Part shown: piece by piece, positions 1 to 7,197 of the stretch
How the letters are laid out: every line of letters starts with the position of its first letter
Numbering within the stretch: the first letter of the stretch is position 1
Source: Candidatus Chisholmbacteria bacterium RIFCSPLOWO2_01_FULL_49_14
GTDB lineage: Bacteria > Patescibacteriota > Microgenomatia > UBA1400 > Chisholmbacteraceae
Assembly (NCBI GenBank): GCA_001816915.1
Contig: MHCL01000017.1
Coordinates: forward strand, 1 to 32,490
Direction: 5' to 3'
DNA length: 32,490 bases
Made by a program: the position numbers and the translations under genes
Notes under the pieces: model-generated
Databases searched by the model: none
The model's input: only the letters and a program-made list of their open reading frames with translations
What the model was told of the DNA's origin: nothing

Positions 1-2
1 AA

Positions 3-89
3 GCCTCAAAAATCGGATTTCAGCCGGCAAATGAAGTCGTTGATGTATCCGGACAAACCGAATATCTCATTCAACTGGATTCACTTTAA
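3..89 (+). CDS. C-terminal end of a truncated gene, probably a pilin-like protein
   Basis: The window opens inside a gene. The frame starting at base 3 is open to a TAA at 87-89 and reads as an ordinary soluble C-terminus ending in YLIQLDSL. A second frame (from base 1) is also open to a TAA at 91-93 but gives a less protein-like sequence. The gene lies directly upstream of two prepilin-type genes on the same strand, so it is probably another member of that pilus operon. That is inferred from position only; no domain is visible in 28 residues. Confidence 0.5.
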   Translation, partial: ASKIGFQPANEVVDVSGQTEYLIQLDSL

Positions 90-90
90 G

Positions 91-185
91 TAAATTAAAA
101 ATTTAAAATGAAAAGTTAAAAATTATAACTAAAAATGAAAAACTTTAAATTTTTAACTGCAATTTTTCACTCTAAACGTTCAGCT
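91..185 (+). repeat. AT-rich degenerate 7-bp-period tract running into the minor pilin start
   Basis: The intergenic stretch and the first codons of the minor pilin gene can be laid out in 7-nt rows such as TTAAAAA, TTTAAAA, TGAAAAG, TTAAAAA. The period is best between 93 and 140 and decays into the coding sequence. It provides the start codon and leader of the pilin. The degeneracy makes exact borders uncertain. Confidence 0.55.
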
Positions 186-803
186 TTAAACTTTTGCCGG
201 AGGCAAACTGGCTTTACCCTCATTGAACTGCTCCTGGGCATGGGCATGTTCGTCGCTTTGGTTGCCGCCGTGATCGCGCTCCAATCGCTGCTCACGCAAG
301 GTGAAAACTTTAGCCTCAGCTCTTTCCTCACGGCCGAAAACGGCAACAGCGCCCTGCAGACCTTGACGTCGGAACTGCGCAATGCCCGCCAATCGGAAAA
401 CGGTTCATTCCCGATTGCCGAAGCCAGTGACCAGCAAATCATCTTCTACTCGAACGCCGACTCCGATGAGGATATCGAGCGCGTCCGCTACTTTCTGCAG
501 GGCAGTGAATTTAAAAAAGGCACGATCAATCCCACCGGTTTTCCGGCCCTCTATCCCGACGAAACAGAGGTCGTGAAGACCGTGGCGGAGTTTATCCAAA
601 ACGGCAGTAATCCGGTATTCTCCTATTACAACCAGGATTGGCCCGGGGACCAGGTCAACAATCCGCTTCCGACGCCCGCATCGCTCACCGATATTTCCTT
701 GGTCAAGATATCTGTTCGGGTGAACGAAGATCCGGCCAGAGAGGAAGGCGAATTCACGCTTGAGCCGTTTGTACAAATTAGAAGTCTGAAAACCAATCTA
801 TGA
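135..803 (+). CDS. Prepilin-type minor pilin (PilW/PulJ-like)
   Basis: 222 aa. A class III signal peptide is clear: a basic leader followed by GFTLIELLLGMGMF, with predicted prepilin-peptidase cleavage after Gly26 and the conserved Glu at mature position +5, then a hydrophobic helix to about residue 50. The rest is a hydrophilic, beta-rich globular part ending near residue 222. Such minor pilins prime or decorate type IV pili or pseudopili and are exposed on the cell surface. The first 20 or so residues before the cleavage site are encoded by an AT-rich repeat tract (see repeats), which makes the leader unusually long. The ATG at 135 has no good Shine-Dalgarno sequence. The stop overlaps the next start (ATGA, 800-803), so the two genes are co-translated. 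Confidence 0.85.
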   Translation: MKNFKFLTAIFHSKRSALNFCRRQTGFTLIELLLGMGMFVALVAAVIALQSLLTQGENFSLSSFLTAENGNSALQTLTSELRNARQSENGSFPIAEASDQQIIFYSNADSDEDIERVRYFLQGSEFKKGTINPTGFPALYPDETEVVKTVAEFIQNGSNPVFSYYNQDWPGDQVNNPLPTPASLTDISLVKISVRVNEDPAREEGEFTLEPFVQIRSLKTNL

Positions 804-2212
804 GAATATTAAAAATTTCTATTTGCCATCAGCCATTTGCCATAAGCCATCAGAACGGTTCCGTCCTCATTTCCCTCCTCATCACCGCCGCGACTTTTTC
901 CATCATCGTCTACTCACTCTTGGCAGTGATCGCCACCCAATTCGATTTCTCATTCCGCCAGGTCGCCCATGACCAGTCGTTAAACATCGCCGAAGCCGGC
1001 GTCAACTACTATCGCTGGCACCTCCTGCAGGCGCCCGCCGACTTCCAGGACGGAACGGGAACCTCCGGCCCCTATATTCACGACTACCGCGACCCGCAGG
1101 GAACGCTGATCGGCAAGTACAGCCTCGAGATCATTCCACCGGACCAGGGATCATCAGTCTTGACGATTAAATCAACCGGCTGGACCACCGACTTCCCGAC
1201 GGTCAAGCGGACCGTGGTCGTGAGGCTGGGCCAATCTTCTTATGCGTCCTACGCGTTCCTGAATAACGCCAGCCTCTGGTTCGGCACCGGCATTACGGTC
1301 AACGGCAAAATCCACGGCAACAACGGCATCCGTCAGGACGGCGTCAACGCCTCAACGGTTACCAGCGCCGTGTCAACCTATACCTGCGGCTCCGAGACCG
1401 GCTGCAACCCGCCGCAGACCAAACCGGCTGTCTGGGGTATCGGAGAAGATCAATCGCTTTGGGAATTTCCGGTCCCGGCCGTCGATTTCGACACGCTCTC
1501 ATTTGACTTTGTGCAAATGCGCAATCAGGCCCAAGCCAACGGGGTCTACTACGGCGTTTCCGGGGACTACGGCTACAATGTCGTGTTCAATGCCAACGCA
1601 ACGGTATCCATCTACCGGGTAACTTCGTCAAGCCGAGTGGACGGCTACGCCGTGGAAGACGGCTGCCAACTCCGCCGCCAGATCATCAACAACCAAACGC
1701 TTTTGGGAACCTATACCGTTTCCGAGACTCCGATCATCTTCCTCGAAGACCGGACCTGGGTGAGCGGTGTCGTCAACGGGAAAACCACGCTGGTCGCCGC
1801 GCGCTTCCCGACCGAAACCTACAGCACGGATATCTGGATCAACAACAATCTCACCTATCTTGCCAAAGACGGCAACCACTCGTTGGGGATCATCGCCCAG
1901 CACGATATCTACTACGCCCGCGACATCCCCGATAATTTTGAAATAGACGCGGCGCTCATGGCCCAGCAGGGGCACATCATCCGGCATGGATACCTCTCGT
2001 TTTGCGGATCCCACCCCAACGCCGTGCGCAACAGCCTGACGATTTACGGATCATTGATCTCAAACCTCAAATCCTACTGGAATTTCGGGACAACCCCAAG
2101 TTCCGGGTTCAGGACCCGCACCACAACCTTCGATCCGAATCTGGTCTACGAACCTCCGCCCTACTACCCGACTGTCGGCGGCTACGATTTCCTCTCCTGG
2201 AACGAAGAATAA
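800..2212 (+). CDS. PilX-like pilus-associated surface protein
   Basis: 470 aa. It overlaps the previous pilin gene by 4 nt. Residues about 19-48 carry GSVLISLLITAATFSIIVYSLLAVIAT, a hydrophobic N-terminal helix of the kind found in PilX or general secretion minor components, although the canonical FTLIE site is absent. This is followed by a helix with NIAEAGVNYYRW, typical of the AEAG motif in PilX N-terminal domains. The remainder (about 100-470) is Gly/Asn/Thr-rich and beta-like, with several Cys, consistent with an exposed domain. A probable role is a minor component of the type IV pilus used for adhesion or DNA uptake. Its N-terminal coding region contains four 7-bp repeat units (825-852), translated as HQPFAISHQ. 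Confidence 0.7.
   Translation: MRILKISICHQPFAISHQNGSVLISLLITAATFSIIVYSLLAVIATQFDFSFRQVAHDQSLNIAEAGVNYYRWHLLQAPADFQDGTGTSGPYIHDYRDPQGTLIGKYSLEIIPPDQGSSVLTIKSTGWTTDFPTVKRTVVVRLGQSSYASYAFLNNASLWFGTGITVNGKIHGNNGIRQDGVNASTVTSAVSTYTCGSETGCNPPQTKPAVWGIGEDQSLWEFPVPAVDFDTLSFDFVQMRNQAQANGVYYGVSGDYGYNVVFNANATVSIYRVTSSSRVDGYAVEDGCQLRRQIINNQTLLGTYTVSETPIIFLEDRTWVSGVVNGKTTLVAARFPTETYSTDIWINNNLTYLAKDGNHSLGIIAQHDIYYARDIPDNFEIDAALMAQQGHIIRHGYLSFCGSHPNAVRNSLTIYGSLISNLKSYWNFGTTPSSGFRTRTTTFDPNLVYEPPPYYPTVGGYDFLSWNEE
825..852 (+). repeat. Four 7-bp units, GCCATNN, inside a pilin gene
   Basis: GCCATCA, GCCATTT, GCCATAA and GCCATCA follow each other exactly head to tail. They lie in frame in the N-terminal leader of the PilX-like protein. 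The same 7-bp periodicity, with different words, recurs across the window. Confidence 0.85.
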
Positions 2213-2213
2213 A

Positions 2214-2300
2214 AATATAGCTTATAGCTTATAGCTTTTAGCTTTTGAGGCTTCTGGAAGAAACTTTTTTTCTTCCCTATACCCTAAACCCTTTACCCTG
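2214..2300. repeat. Two short 7-bp-period arrays between convergent genes
   Basis: About 2214-2245 reads as repeats of TATAGCT drifting to TTTAGCT, and 2279-2300 as ACCCTAA, ACCCTTT, ACCCTGA. Both have period 7. They fill the gap between the stop codons of the pilus operon and the convergent gene. No terminator hairpin with a T-run is seen. Confidence 0.7.
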
Positions 2301-2302
2301 AT

Positions 2303-2965
2303 TTATTGTGGTGTACACACCGTTTCGGAGATGATATCAGGCAGGATATCGGGGCCGAGAAAGTCACAAACGAATGGTATTTTGTACGGCGGTTCTGCCT
2401 CGCCTCCCGTGCCGCCGGAGGGCGTCGGAGTCGGTGTGGGAACACCGGGAGCTGGCGTCGGGGTTGGCGTTGGGGTCGGTGACGGATGAAATACCGTTGG
2501 GATGGGGATTGGTGTCGGAGTGGGGGTCGGTGTCGAGCTGATAATTTCCTCAAGTGTCTGGACGAGTTCCTCAACCACATCCGGAATGGTCACATCCCCG
2601 ATCGGGATCAACACGGTGACTGACTTACCCTCTGAATCGGTAAGAGTCAGGAAATACCCGTCGATATGTTCATCATAAGCGCGGTAAGCTGAAAAATCCT
2701 GCCCCTCAAACCTGGAAAAAAACGCCGCGACCCGTTCCTCATCCCATTGCTGTTGAAAGACGCCCTCAGGAATCGTAACCGTCAATGTGCCCTGGCGGTT
2801 GAGGGTAAGGCTCGTGTCCCCGCGCTTGAGCGACACTTCCTGAACAAAAGGTGTTGTTTGCGCAGGAGAATGCCGGATGGAGATAAAAATCCAAATACCG
2901 ATGATCACCAGCCCTACGACCAGACCGATTCCCAAGAGCTTATAAATCCGCGCCGAATCCTCCAT
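2303..2965 (-). CDS. Membrane-anchored exported protein with Thr-Pro linker
   Basis: 220 aa. Short cytoplasmic N-terminus, one TM helix at about residues 10-30 (LLGIGLVVGLVIIGIWIFI), a small globular region (about 40-140) with no recognised motif, then a proline-rich stretch with repeated TPTPTP at about 145-190, and a short tail containing two Cys (about 200 and 217). The Thr-Pro part is a typical flexible wall-spanning linker, so the protein is probably displayed on the outside. The GTG- and GGT-rich DNA at 2410-2540 encodes the linker. The start is the ATG at 2965; a TAAAAT box lies only 6 nt upstream. Function unknown. Confidence 0.75.
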   Translation of the reverse strand: MEDSARIYKLLGIGLVVGLVIIGIWIFISIRHSPAQTTPFVQEVSLKRGDTSLTLNRQGTLTVTIPEGVFQQQWDEERVAAFFSRFEGQDFSAYRAYDEHIDGYFLTLTDSEGKSVTVLIPIGDVTIPDVVEELVQTLEEIISSTPTPTPTPIPIPTVFHPSPTPTPTPTPAPGVPTPTPTPSGGTGGEAEPPYKIPFVCDFLGPDILPDIISETVCTPQ

Positions 2966-2971
2966 ACCTCC

Positions 2972-3001
2972 ATTTTACCCAGCTCACATCTTCTATGTCT
3001 A
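2972..3001 (-). promoter_or_regulatory. Promoter of the Thr-Pro protein, leaderless
   Basis: Reading the minus strand: TAGACA, 18 nt, TAAAAT, then 6 nt to the ATG at 2965. Transcription would begin at or next to the start codon. Confidence 0.55.
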
Positions 3002-3055
3002 CCCACTGCAGGTCGGACTTGCAATAGGACGGATGTATCAAGACGAAACAAATCA

Positions 3056-3084
3056 TTGACCCCTGGGTTAAAATATTGTCTAAC
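3056..3084 (+). promoter_or_regulatory. Promoter for the orphan gene array
   Basis: TTGACC, 17-nt spacer, TCTAAC. The ATG of the first array gene is at 3114, giving a leader of about 20 nt. The same box pair (TTGACC-17-TCTAAT) precedes the second array gene, supporting both calls. Confidence 0.7.
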
Positions 3085-3113
3085 CAGGAATTCTCGCAAT
3101 ACGGGAACATACT

Positions 3114-3476
3114 ATGCTGGGAAAAGAACAAGAAAGACCCACATTTCAAGATGTGATTCGTCTCATCATGGATTTTACTAAGATGATGCAAGACGAAGAA
3201 AGAGGTGCAGCTGAGCGCGAACGGTGGTTGAAAACGAATGTAAAAAACGACGAGCTTCGCGAAATACTTACAATCTCAGAGGAATCTCTAACAACGGAAC
3301 GAATCCTATTAAAACTAAAGGAAGTAGTTCCAACCATTATCGACCTGATGGATCCCAGCGAACTCGAACGATTTGATCAAGAGTTCAATGTTGCTCTGGA
3401 CCAGATAATTAGAGAGATAGACGCCCGACAATCAAGGCTCGACGAGATGGATGTAAATTTCGAACAAGGAACCTAG
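3114..3476 (+). CDS. Orphan acidic helical protein, array member 1
   Basis: 120 aa, not recognised. No signal peptide or TM helix; highly charged and predicted mostly helical, so probably cytoplasmic. It contains ERWLKTNVKNDELREIL (about 36-52), which fits a pattern shared with the next genes: an aromatic residue, Leu/Met, two residues, a polar pair, then a charged helix with Ile/Leu spaced for packing. The first gene of a co-oriented group, it has its own promoter (3056-3084) and no clear Shine-Dalgarno sequence. A trailing hydrophilic C-terminus ends in EQGT. Similarity to members 2-4 is weak and judged by eye. Confidence 0.65.
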   Translation: MLGKEQERPTFQDVIRLIMDFTKMMQDEERGAAERERWLKTNVKNDELREILTISEESLTTERILLKLKEVVPTIIDLMDPSELERFDQEFNVALDQIIREIDARQSRLDEMDVNFEQGT

Positions 3477-3590
3477 AATATGGCAGGTGAAGAGGCGTAA
3501 CGAACTTTGTGAGAAGAAGCCTGGGAGACGTGATACGCATCTTCGGAGAAAAACCACAATCGGGCTGATATATCAAACCAAAACAAAGGC

Positions 3591-3619
3591 TTGACCGCTA
3601 GAGTACAATACTATCTAAT
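3591..3619 (+). promoter_or_regulatory. Promoter for array member 2
   Basis: TTGACC, 17-nt spacer, TCTAAT, about 30 nt before the ATG at 3650. It nearly repeats the promoter of member 1, so the two genes may be regulated alike. The 3477-3649 gap contains no other supported gene. Confidence 0.75.
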
Positions 3620-3649
3620 CGAGTAGTTTTCGAAAATAGAGAATCAAAT

Positions 3650-4045
3650 ATGGTGACAGATCGTACGGAATTTGAACTAAGATTGGCAGAAGTTGATGCG
3701 GGATTCGATAAAGTCTTAACACAGCTTGAAGCGATCGGTGGCGATGTAACTCCTGAAAACATCCAAACCAAGTCAGCTGCATACATCGAATTCCGACAGC
3801 AAAATCCTTCCCCAGAAGAGACTGATAACTGGCTAAATACTCATACGTCTGGTCAAATAGAACAGCGTCTCATACAGATAGCAGCTCTCCGGCATCAAGT
3901 TGAAATCAATATCGAACTTGCAAAAGAGAGAGGATTGGACGAGCTAGTAGGAGAACACGAACATCAATTAGGGTTTTTGGAGAACCTGAATACTCAAAGC
4001 AAGGCTTTAGGCAACTTCATGCGTTCGAGCGTTGAGCTCTTGTAG
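3650..4045 (+). CDS. Orphan helical protein, array member 2
   Basis: 131 aa, not recognised. All-helical, soluble in appearance. Residues about 30-85 align well with member 3: GDVTPENI here against GDVNPDNI there, then a variable stretch, then DNWLNTHTSGQIEQRLI against KSWMDEHTSGAIERGLI. The HTSG-x-IE core is the best signature of the family. The gene has its own promoter at 3591-3619. Paralogy with member 3 is visible in the sequence; function is unknown. It could be a CPR lineage-specific family, possibly part of a defence or surface system, but nothing here shows that. Confidence 0.7.
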   Translation: MVTDRTEFELRLAEVDAGFDKVLTQLEAIGGDVTPENIQTKSAAYIEFRQQNPSPEETDNWLNTHTSGQIEQRLIQIAALRHQVEINIELAKERGLDELVGEHEHQLGFLENLNTQSKALGNFMRSSVELL

Positions 4046-4112
4046 GGCTGGACAGAAGAATATCAGCCTCGCCCGAACTCTAAAGCGTAAACGTTAAGCG
4101 GAGGTAAAAGAG

Positions 4113-4607
4113 ATGTCAACCAGCCAAGCCGAATTAGAACAATTCAAAACGCAACTTACCGGGATGCGTGAGGGATTCCTGCAGAAGATCCGAGACCAGA
4201 GAGAAACTGGAACCATGCTGGTTGGGGACGTCAATCCCGATAATATCGTCAGAAAAGCCGACGAATACGAACAGATGTGTGCGAGACCCAATGTAACCGA
4301 GGAGGAACTGAAGAGCTGGATGGACGAACATACCTCAGGTGCAATTGAAAGAGGTCTTATCTTCACAACGATCTACCGCAGAGGTACCGAACTCAGTCTT
4401 GGAAAAGTCAACGAAATACTTTCAGCTGATCTCCCTGATGAAAACTTGAGGAAGTATTTTTTAGACCTTCAGGACCTCTATCTTGGCAATCTGCCTAAAA
4501 TTGACCAAACAACAGACTACTTTCACACGATTGCATCTGGATTTACAGTCAGACGAGAGCAACTAGACGAAATCGAAGAAGTATTACAAAATCTAACGCT
4601 TGACTGA
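4113..4607 (+). CDS. Orphan helical protein, array member 3
   Basis: 164 aa, not recognised. Preceded by an ideal Shine-Dalgarno sequence (GGAGGT, about 8 nt before the ATG), which fixes the start. It shares with member 2 the GDVNPDNI segment (about 39-46) and SWMDEHTSGAIERGLI (about 69-84). The C-terminal half (about 95-164) is a further helical region rich in Asp, Leu and Glu with no match in member 2. No export signal. It probably arose by duplication of a neighbour. Confidence 0.7.
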   Translation: MSTSQAELEQFKTQLTGMREGFLQKIRDQRETGTMLVGDVNPDNIVRKADEYEQMCARPNVTEEELKSWMDEHTSGAIERGLIFTTIYRRGTELSLGKVNEILSADLPDENLRKYFLDLQDLYLGNLPKIDQTTDYFHTIASGFTVRREQLDEIEEVLQNLTLD

Positions 4608-4673
4608 AAGCAAAAGGAGATAGAAGAAATGGGAATAGAATAACCAGAGCAAAGAGGACCATTCAAACGATTC

Positions 4674-5117
4674 TTGGACAGGTTTTTCGGACAACCAGAG
4701 AAACCAGCGGATCAAGAAAAAGTAGCCACTCAGAGGGCTGAAGTCATAGCGTTTTTTGAGACCACGCCTCTTGAGATCTTATACCAAAACATCATGAATT
4801 TTTCCGATATGCTGGCGCAGGGAGTAGATAAAGAGTTTCTGAAAGCATTTTTAGAGGAAATCGCACCAAGCAAGTTAGGCAAGAGCCTTGTATTGCTGGG
4901 TACTCTCAGGGAACTGGATCACCGCTCAACCGAAGATGCAAGTTGGGCGTTGTCGAGTTGGAAAGAGTTATCAGACTACATGGAACGACCGTTGACTCAA
5001 ACTGTTGATCTCTATGCTGGAGTACTTGCCCATAACGAACACGACTCTTTCGAGCATTTTATGTCAGAGTTCGACTCGACTAGAGAAACACTCGGACAAC
5101 AATCGCAAAGCGAATAA
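4674..5117 (+). CDS. Orphan helical protein, array member 4 (5' end possibly broken)
   Basis: 147 aa from a TTG start. Residues about 48-80 contain EFLKAFLEEIAPSKLGKSLVLLGTLREL, matching the WL-x-x-HTSG-x-IE-x-x-LI-x-I-x-x-LR core of members 2 and 3 with substitutions. Upstream, a good Shine-Dalgarno sequence (AGGAG near 4615) and ATG (4629) start the same frame, but a TAA at 4641-4643 stops it after M-G-I-E. Past that stop the frame is continuous (PEQRGPFKRFL) into the TTG start used here. So either the gene was truncated by a CAA-to-TAA change, or translation restarts at TTG 4674. Confidence in the family call is moderate, in the start low. Confidence 0.6.
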   Translation: MDRFFGQPEKPADQEKVATQRAEVIAFFETTPLEILYQNIMNFSDMLAQGVDKEFLKAFLEEIAPSKLGKSLVLLGTLRELDHRSTEDASWALSSWKELSDYMERPLTQTVDLYAGVLAHNEHDSFEHFMSEFDSTRETLGQQSQSE

Positions 5118-5120
5118 TTC

Positions 5121-5330
5121 ATGGAACCACAACCTGGCCACCACGTAGAAAATCCGCAACCGGACCAGCAGACCGGGGCAAAACTTGAAAAACTCGGAAG
5201 CGATATAGAGGAAGGGACCGCAGAGATCGTTGGTGGTGTCGGCCAATTAGCACTCGGTTTAGCATCAATGTTCGCCCGCGTATTCGGAGTAAATCCGGAC
5301 AATTCACTAACACCGCCAAAAGAAACGTAA
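5121..5330 (+). CDS. Small orphan protein with a Gly-rich hydrophobic segment
   Basis: 69 aa. Begins 3 nt after the previous stop. A Pro/Gln-rich hydrophilic N-terminus (about 1-22) precedes an acidic helix and then IVGGVGQLALGLASMFARVFG (about 36-56), which could be an amphipathic or membrane-inserting helix, and a short polar tail. Not recognised. The next gene has the same build (Pro/Glu-rich start, central Gly/Leu/Ala hydrophobic stretch, Pro-rich end), so the two may be distant duplicates. A membrane-active peptide or a small partner of the neighbouring orphans are possibilities, not conclusions. Confidence 0.55.
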   Translation: MEPQPGHHVENPQPDQQTGAKLEKLGSDIEEGTAEIVGGVGQLALGLASMFARVFGVNPDNSLTPPKET

Positions 5331-5357
5331 GATGAGATCTAGAAGGAAGTGAACAAC

Positions 5358-5603
5358 ATGACCGAAGAAGGAACACCCGTACACCATCAACCAGATGTTG
5401 AACCGGAGCCGGAACAAGAGTCACTAAGAGAGTATTTCCGCTCGGAACTCGGAAGGACCATCAGAGGTTTCGGCCATGCCCTGGTCGGGTTACTTACTGC
5501 CCCCGGACGTGGTCCGGCAATCTCGGGAGACGCAACCGGGAGACCCTCTCAATCGCAGGAAACAACTCCTCAGGAACCCCCTCCCCCGCAAGACCCTCAA
5601 TAG
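5358..5603 (+). CDS. Small orphan protein with Gly/Leu hydrophobic segment and Pro-rich ends
   Basis: 81 aa. I chose the ATG at 5358 over an in-frame GTG at 5349 because the Shine-Dalgarno sequence AAGGAAG (5343-5349) overlaps the GTG and stands about 8 nt before the ATG. The protein has an acidic Pro/Glu-rich start, a basic helix, GFGHALVGLLTAPGRG (about 43-58), and a Gln/Pro-rich tail ending PPPPQDPQ. No recognised family. It follows the 69-aa gene by 27 nt and is 12 nt before the next, consistent with one transcript. Confidence 0.55.
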   Translation: MTEEGTPVHHQPDVEPEPEQESLREYFRSELGRTIRGFGHALVGLLTAPGRGPAISGDATGRPSQSQETTPQEPPPPQDPQ

Positions 5604-5615
5604 GCATCAACTACT

Positions 5616-6236
5616 ATGTCCTACACGGCCGAACAACTCCAGGCAGCTCATAAAGCTCGAGATGGTTCCCTTGCCTATCAACGAGTACTCGAAACGCAGT
5701 CTTTGGTCCAAGAACTTCGTCTGCTTCAAGCGGCATTGCTGCAACAACATCCGCCGGAGGAGGTGCGCGGTATTTGTGCAATAGGATCGCTGACGCTCCT
5801 CTTCGGATCTGAATTCGTTTCAATGACAGCAGGCGAACAATTCAGAGATCATGAAGCACGCTATAAATTTATCTTTCGATTTATCGAAGAACATCACGAC
5901 CAAGAGGGTTGGATGATCAAAATTCCATCCTCATCATCCGAATTCATCGAACTTATGGACACTCAAGCCGTAGCCGCACTCATTGAACTGCAAGGTCACG
6001 AAATCGGCATTATTCCAACCTGGAAATCGAATCCACAGAATGCAAAAGAGCCTCTGAGAAGATATATCGTCCTTGAAGCCGACCTTCCGGAAGTTGCCAA
6101 ACAGGTTGAAGAGGATGAGCTGGCCTCTCTCTATGCCGACGCTTTGATACTTGAACATCCGGATATGCAAGACAATTCCCTATTAGGAAAGCGTGCCGTT
6201 CTCGTCTTCACCCAAGAAATTCCGGCGATTGAATGA
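5616..6236 (+). CDS. Orphan 206-aa protein
   Basis: Not recognised. No TM helix or signal peptide. An N-terminal helical region (1-45) is followed by ICAIGSLTLLFGSE (about 53-66), a central mixed region, and near the C-terminus ADALILEHPDMQDN...RAVLVF (about 169-198). Both hydrophobic cores have echoes in the unlinked 249-aa gene at 28275-29024 (LCASVSLVALFG and VEGLIMFDPSRDYHN...EVILSY), in the same order, suggesting distant homology. The ATG at 5616 has no Shine-Dalgarno sequence but sits 12 nt after the previous stop. Probably the distal part of the orphan operon. Confidence 0.65.
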   Translation: MSYTAEQLQAAHKARDGSLAYQRVLETQSLVQELRLLQAALLQQHPPEEVRGICAIGSLTLLFGSEFVSMTAGEQFRDHEARYKFIFRFIEEHHDQEGWMIKIPSSSSEFIELMDTQAVAALIELQGHEIGIIPTWKSNPQNAKEPLRRYIVLEADLPEVAKQVEEDELASLYADALILEHPDMQDNSLLGKRAVLVFTQEIPAIE

Positions 6237-6355
6237 CAAACGAACCACGCGATCGCGTACCCTGCTCACATCTTTAATACATCTATAGATAACGTAATGA
6301 TACAAAGAAGATCATGAATCCTCTGCTTTACAGGGTGTGAGAAAATACTTGCAAG

Positions 6356-6883
6356 ATGAAAGCGGAAGTCGTGGGTTCCAATCTAGGTGATCTCGCCCGA
6401 GCCGCTTCGCAGCGGGATACTCCTTCCCATGTGATTGACGAACTCGTCAGCCACGAAGGCGACCACGAGATAAAGGACAATGAAGGGTTCGGCGTCTTCG
6501 GTCTTCTATTGGTAAGCGTAATACAGCAAGTGTATACCCTCTCCCAAAATCATATCGAAGTATTTGAACGCGAGATTGAGATCGTTGCCGGGGCATTCTA
6601 CCGGCCGATCGGTGACCGATCTCCCGAAGCGATGGTCTCTATAGCTTCTGGTCCGGGTTTTTCCGAAATGAGCGATCAGGACTGGAACGTGTACAACTCA
6701 GCCAAAGCGGACGAGGCTCGTTTAATGAGCCGGGAAGAAAAGAAAGATCCGGGCGATGGATCTACCGACGAAACAGATGAAAAGCAGGATTTCAGCCCCG
6801 GATCAACGGGAACAATCTTTCCCCAGCCAATGGAACAGACTGACTATCAGCAAGACTACTCATCCCTTCCCCTGGCGGCCTAA
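6356..6883 (+). CDS. Orphan 175-aa acidic protein
   Basis: Not recognised. The N-terminal two thirds (about 1-105) look folded and include a hydrophobic helix FGVFGLLLVSVIQQVYTL (about 45-62), too polar at its edges to be a confident TM helix. The last 55 residues are a low-complexity acidic tail rich in Asp, Gly, Ser and Gln. A 119-nt gap separates it from the previous gene. AATACT at 6344-6349 lies 6 nt before the ATG and may be a -10 box for a leaderless message, but no matching -35 is seen. Confidence 0.55.
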   Translation: MKAEVVGSNLGDLARAASQRDTPSHVIDELVSHEGDHEIKDNEGFGVFGLLLVSVIQQVYTLSQNHIEVFEREIEIVAGAFYRPIGDRSPEAMVSIASGPGFSEMSDQDWNVYNSAKADEARLMSREEKKDPGDGSTDETDEKQDFSPGSTGTIFPQPMEQTDYQQDYSSLPLAA

Positions 6884-6885
6884 GA

Positions 6886-6914
6886 TTGACACAGGTTCTG
6901 ATCTCTGATATCAT
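6886..6914 (+). promoter_or_regulatory. Strong sigma-70-type promoter of the toxin-antitoxin pair
   Basis: TTGACA, 17 nt, TATCAT. It starts 3 nt after the stop of the orphan gene. It places the transcription start near 6921 and therefore rules out the in-frame TTG at 6886 as translation start. AbrB-type antitoxins usually repress their own promoter; the quasi-palindromic words around 6905-6925 would be the place to look. Confidence 0.8.
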
Positions 6915-6942
6915 ACGTCTGACGTTTGATTCAGGAACAACC

Positions 6943-7194
6943 ATGTCCACCTACACAATTGACATCAGACCACGAAGACAGGCCACCCTCCCTAGACCGT
7001 TCTTGAAAAAGCTGGGAGCGGATGTTGGCGATGCGCTCCACGTTGAAGTCAGCGGTCAAAAAGCAATCGTCAAGGCGAAGAAACGCATCGCCCTCGATGC
7101 GTTTCGCGAGATTCAATCCGCGTTCTCCCGCTCCAAGATCTCAGAACCCACCCTCCGACGATCCGTTGAGAGCAAACGCACCCACACAAAGTAA
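6943..7194 (+). CDS. AbrB/MazE-type antitoxin
   Basis: 83 aa from the ATG at 6943. The first 45 residues, STYTIDIRPRRQATLPRPFL then LKKLGADVGDALHVEV, form a SpoVT/AbrB swapped-hairpin DNA-binding domain: a strand, an RRQATLP turn (where others have RGQVTIP), a helix, and a GD-x-L strand. The C-terminal 35 residues are basic and would wrap the toxin. It is 3 nt upstream of a PIN-domain gene, the classic antitoxin-toxin order. It binds its own promoter and neutralises the PIN protein (family knowledge). The frame extends upstream to 6886, but that overlaps the -35 box. Confidence 0.85.
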   Translation: MSTYTIDIRPRRQATLPRPFLKKLGADVGDALHVEVSGQKAIVKAKKRIALDAFREIQSAFSRSKISEPTLRRSVESKRTHTK

Positions 7195-7197
7195 TCC

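Noticed and set aside
6886-6942. Longer antitoxin starting at 6886
   Set aside because: The TTG start coincides with the -35 box TTGACA; the promoter places the transcript start after it. The AbrB fold starts at the ATG at 6943.
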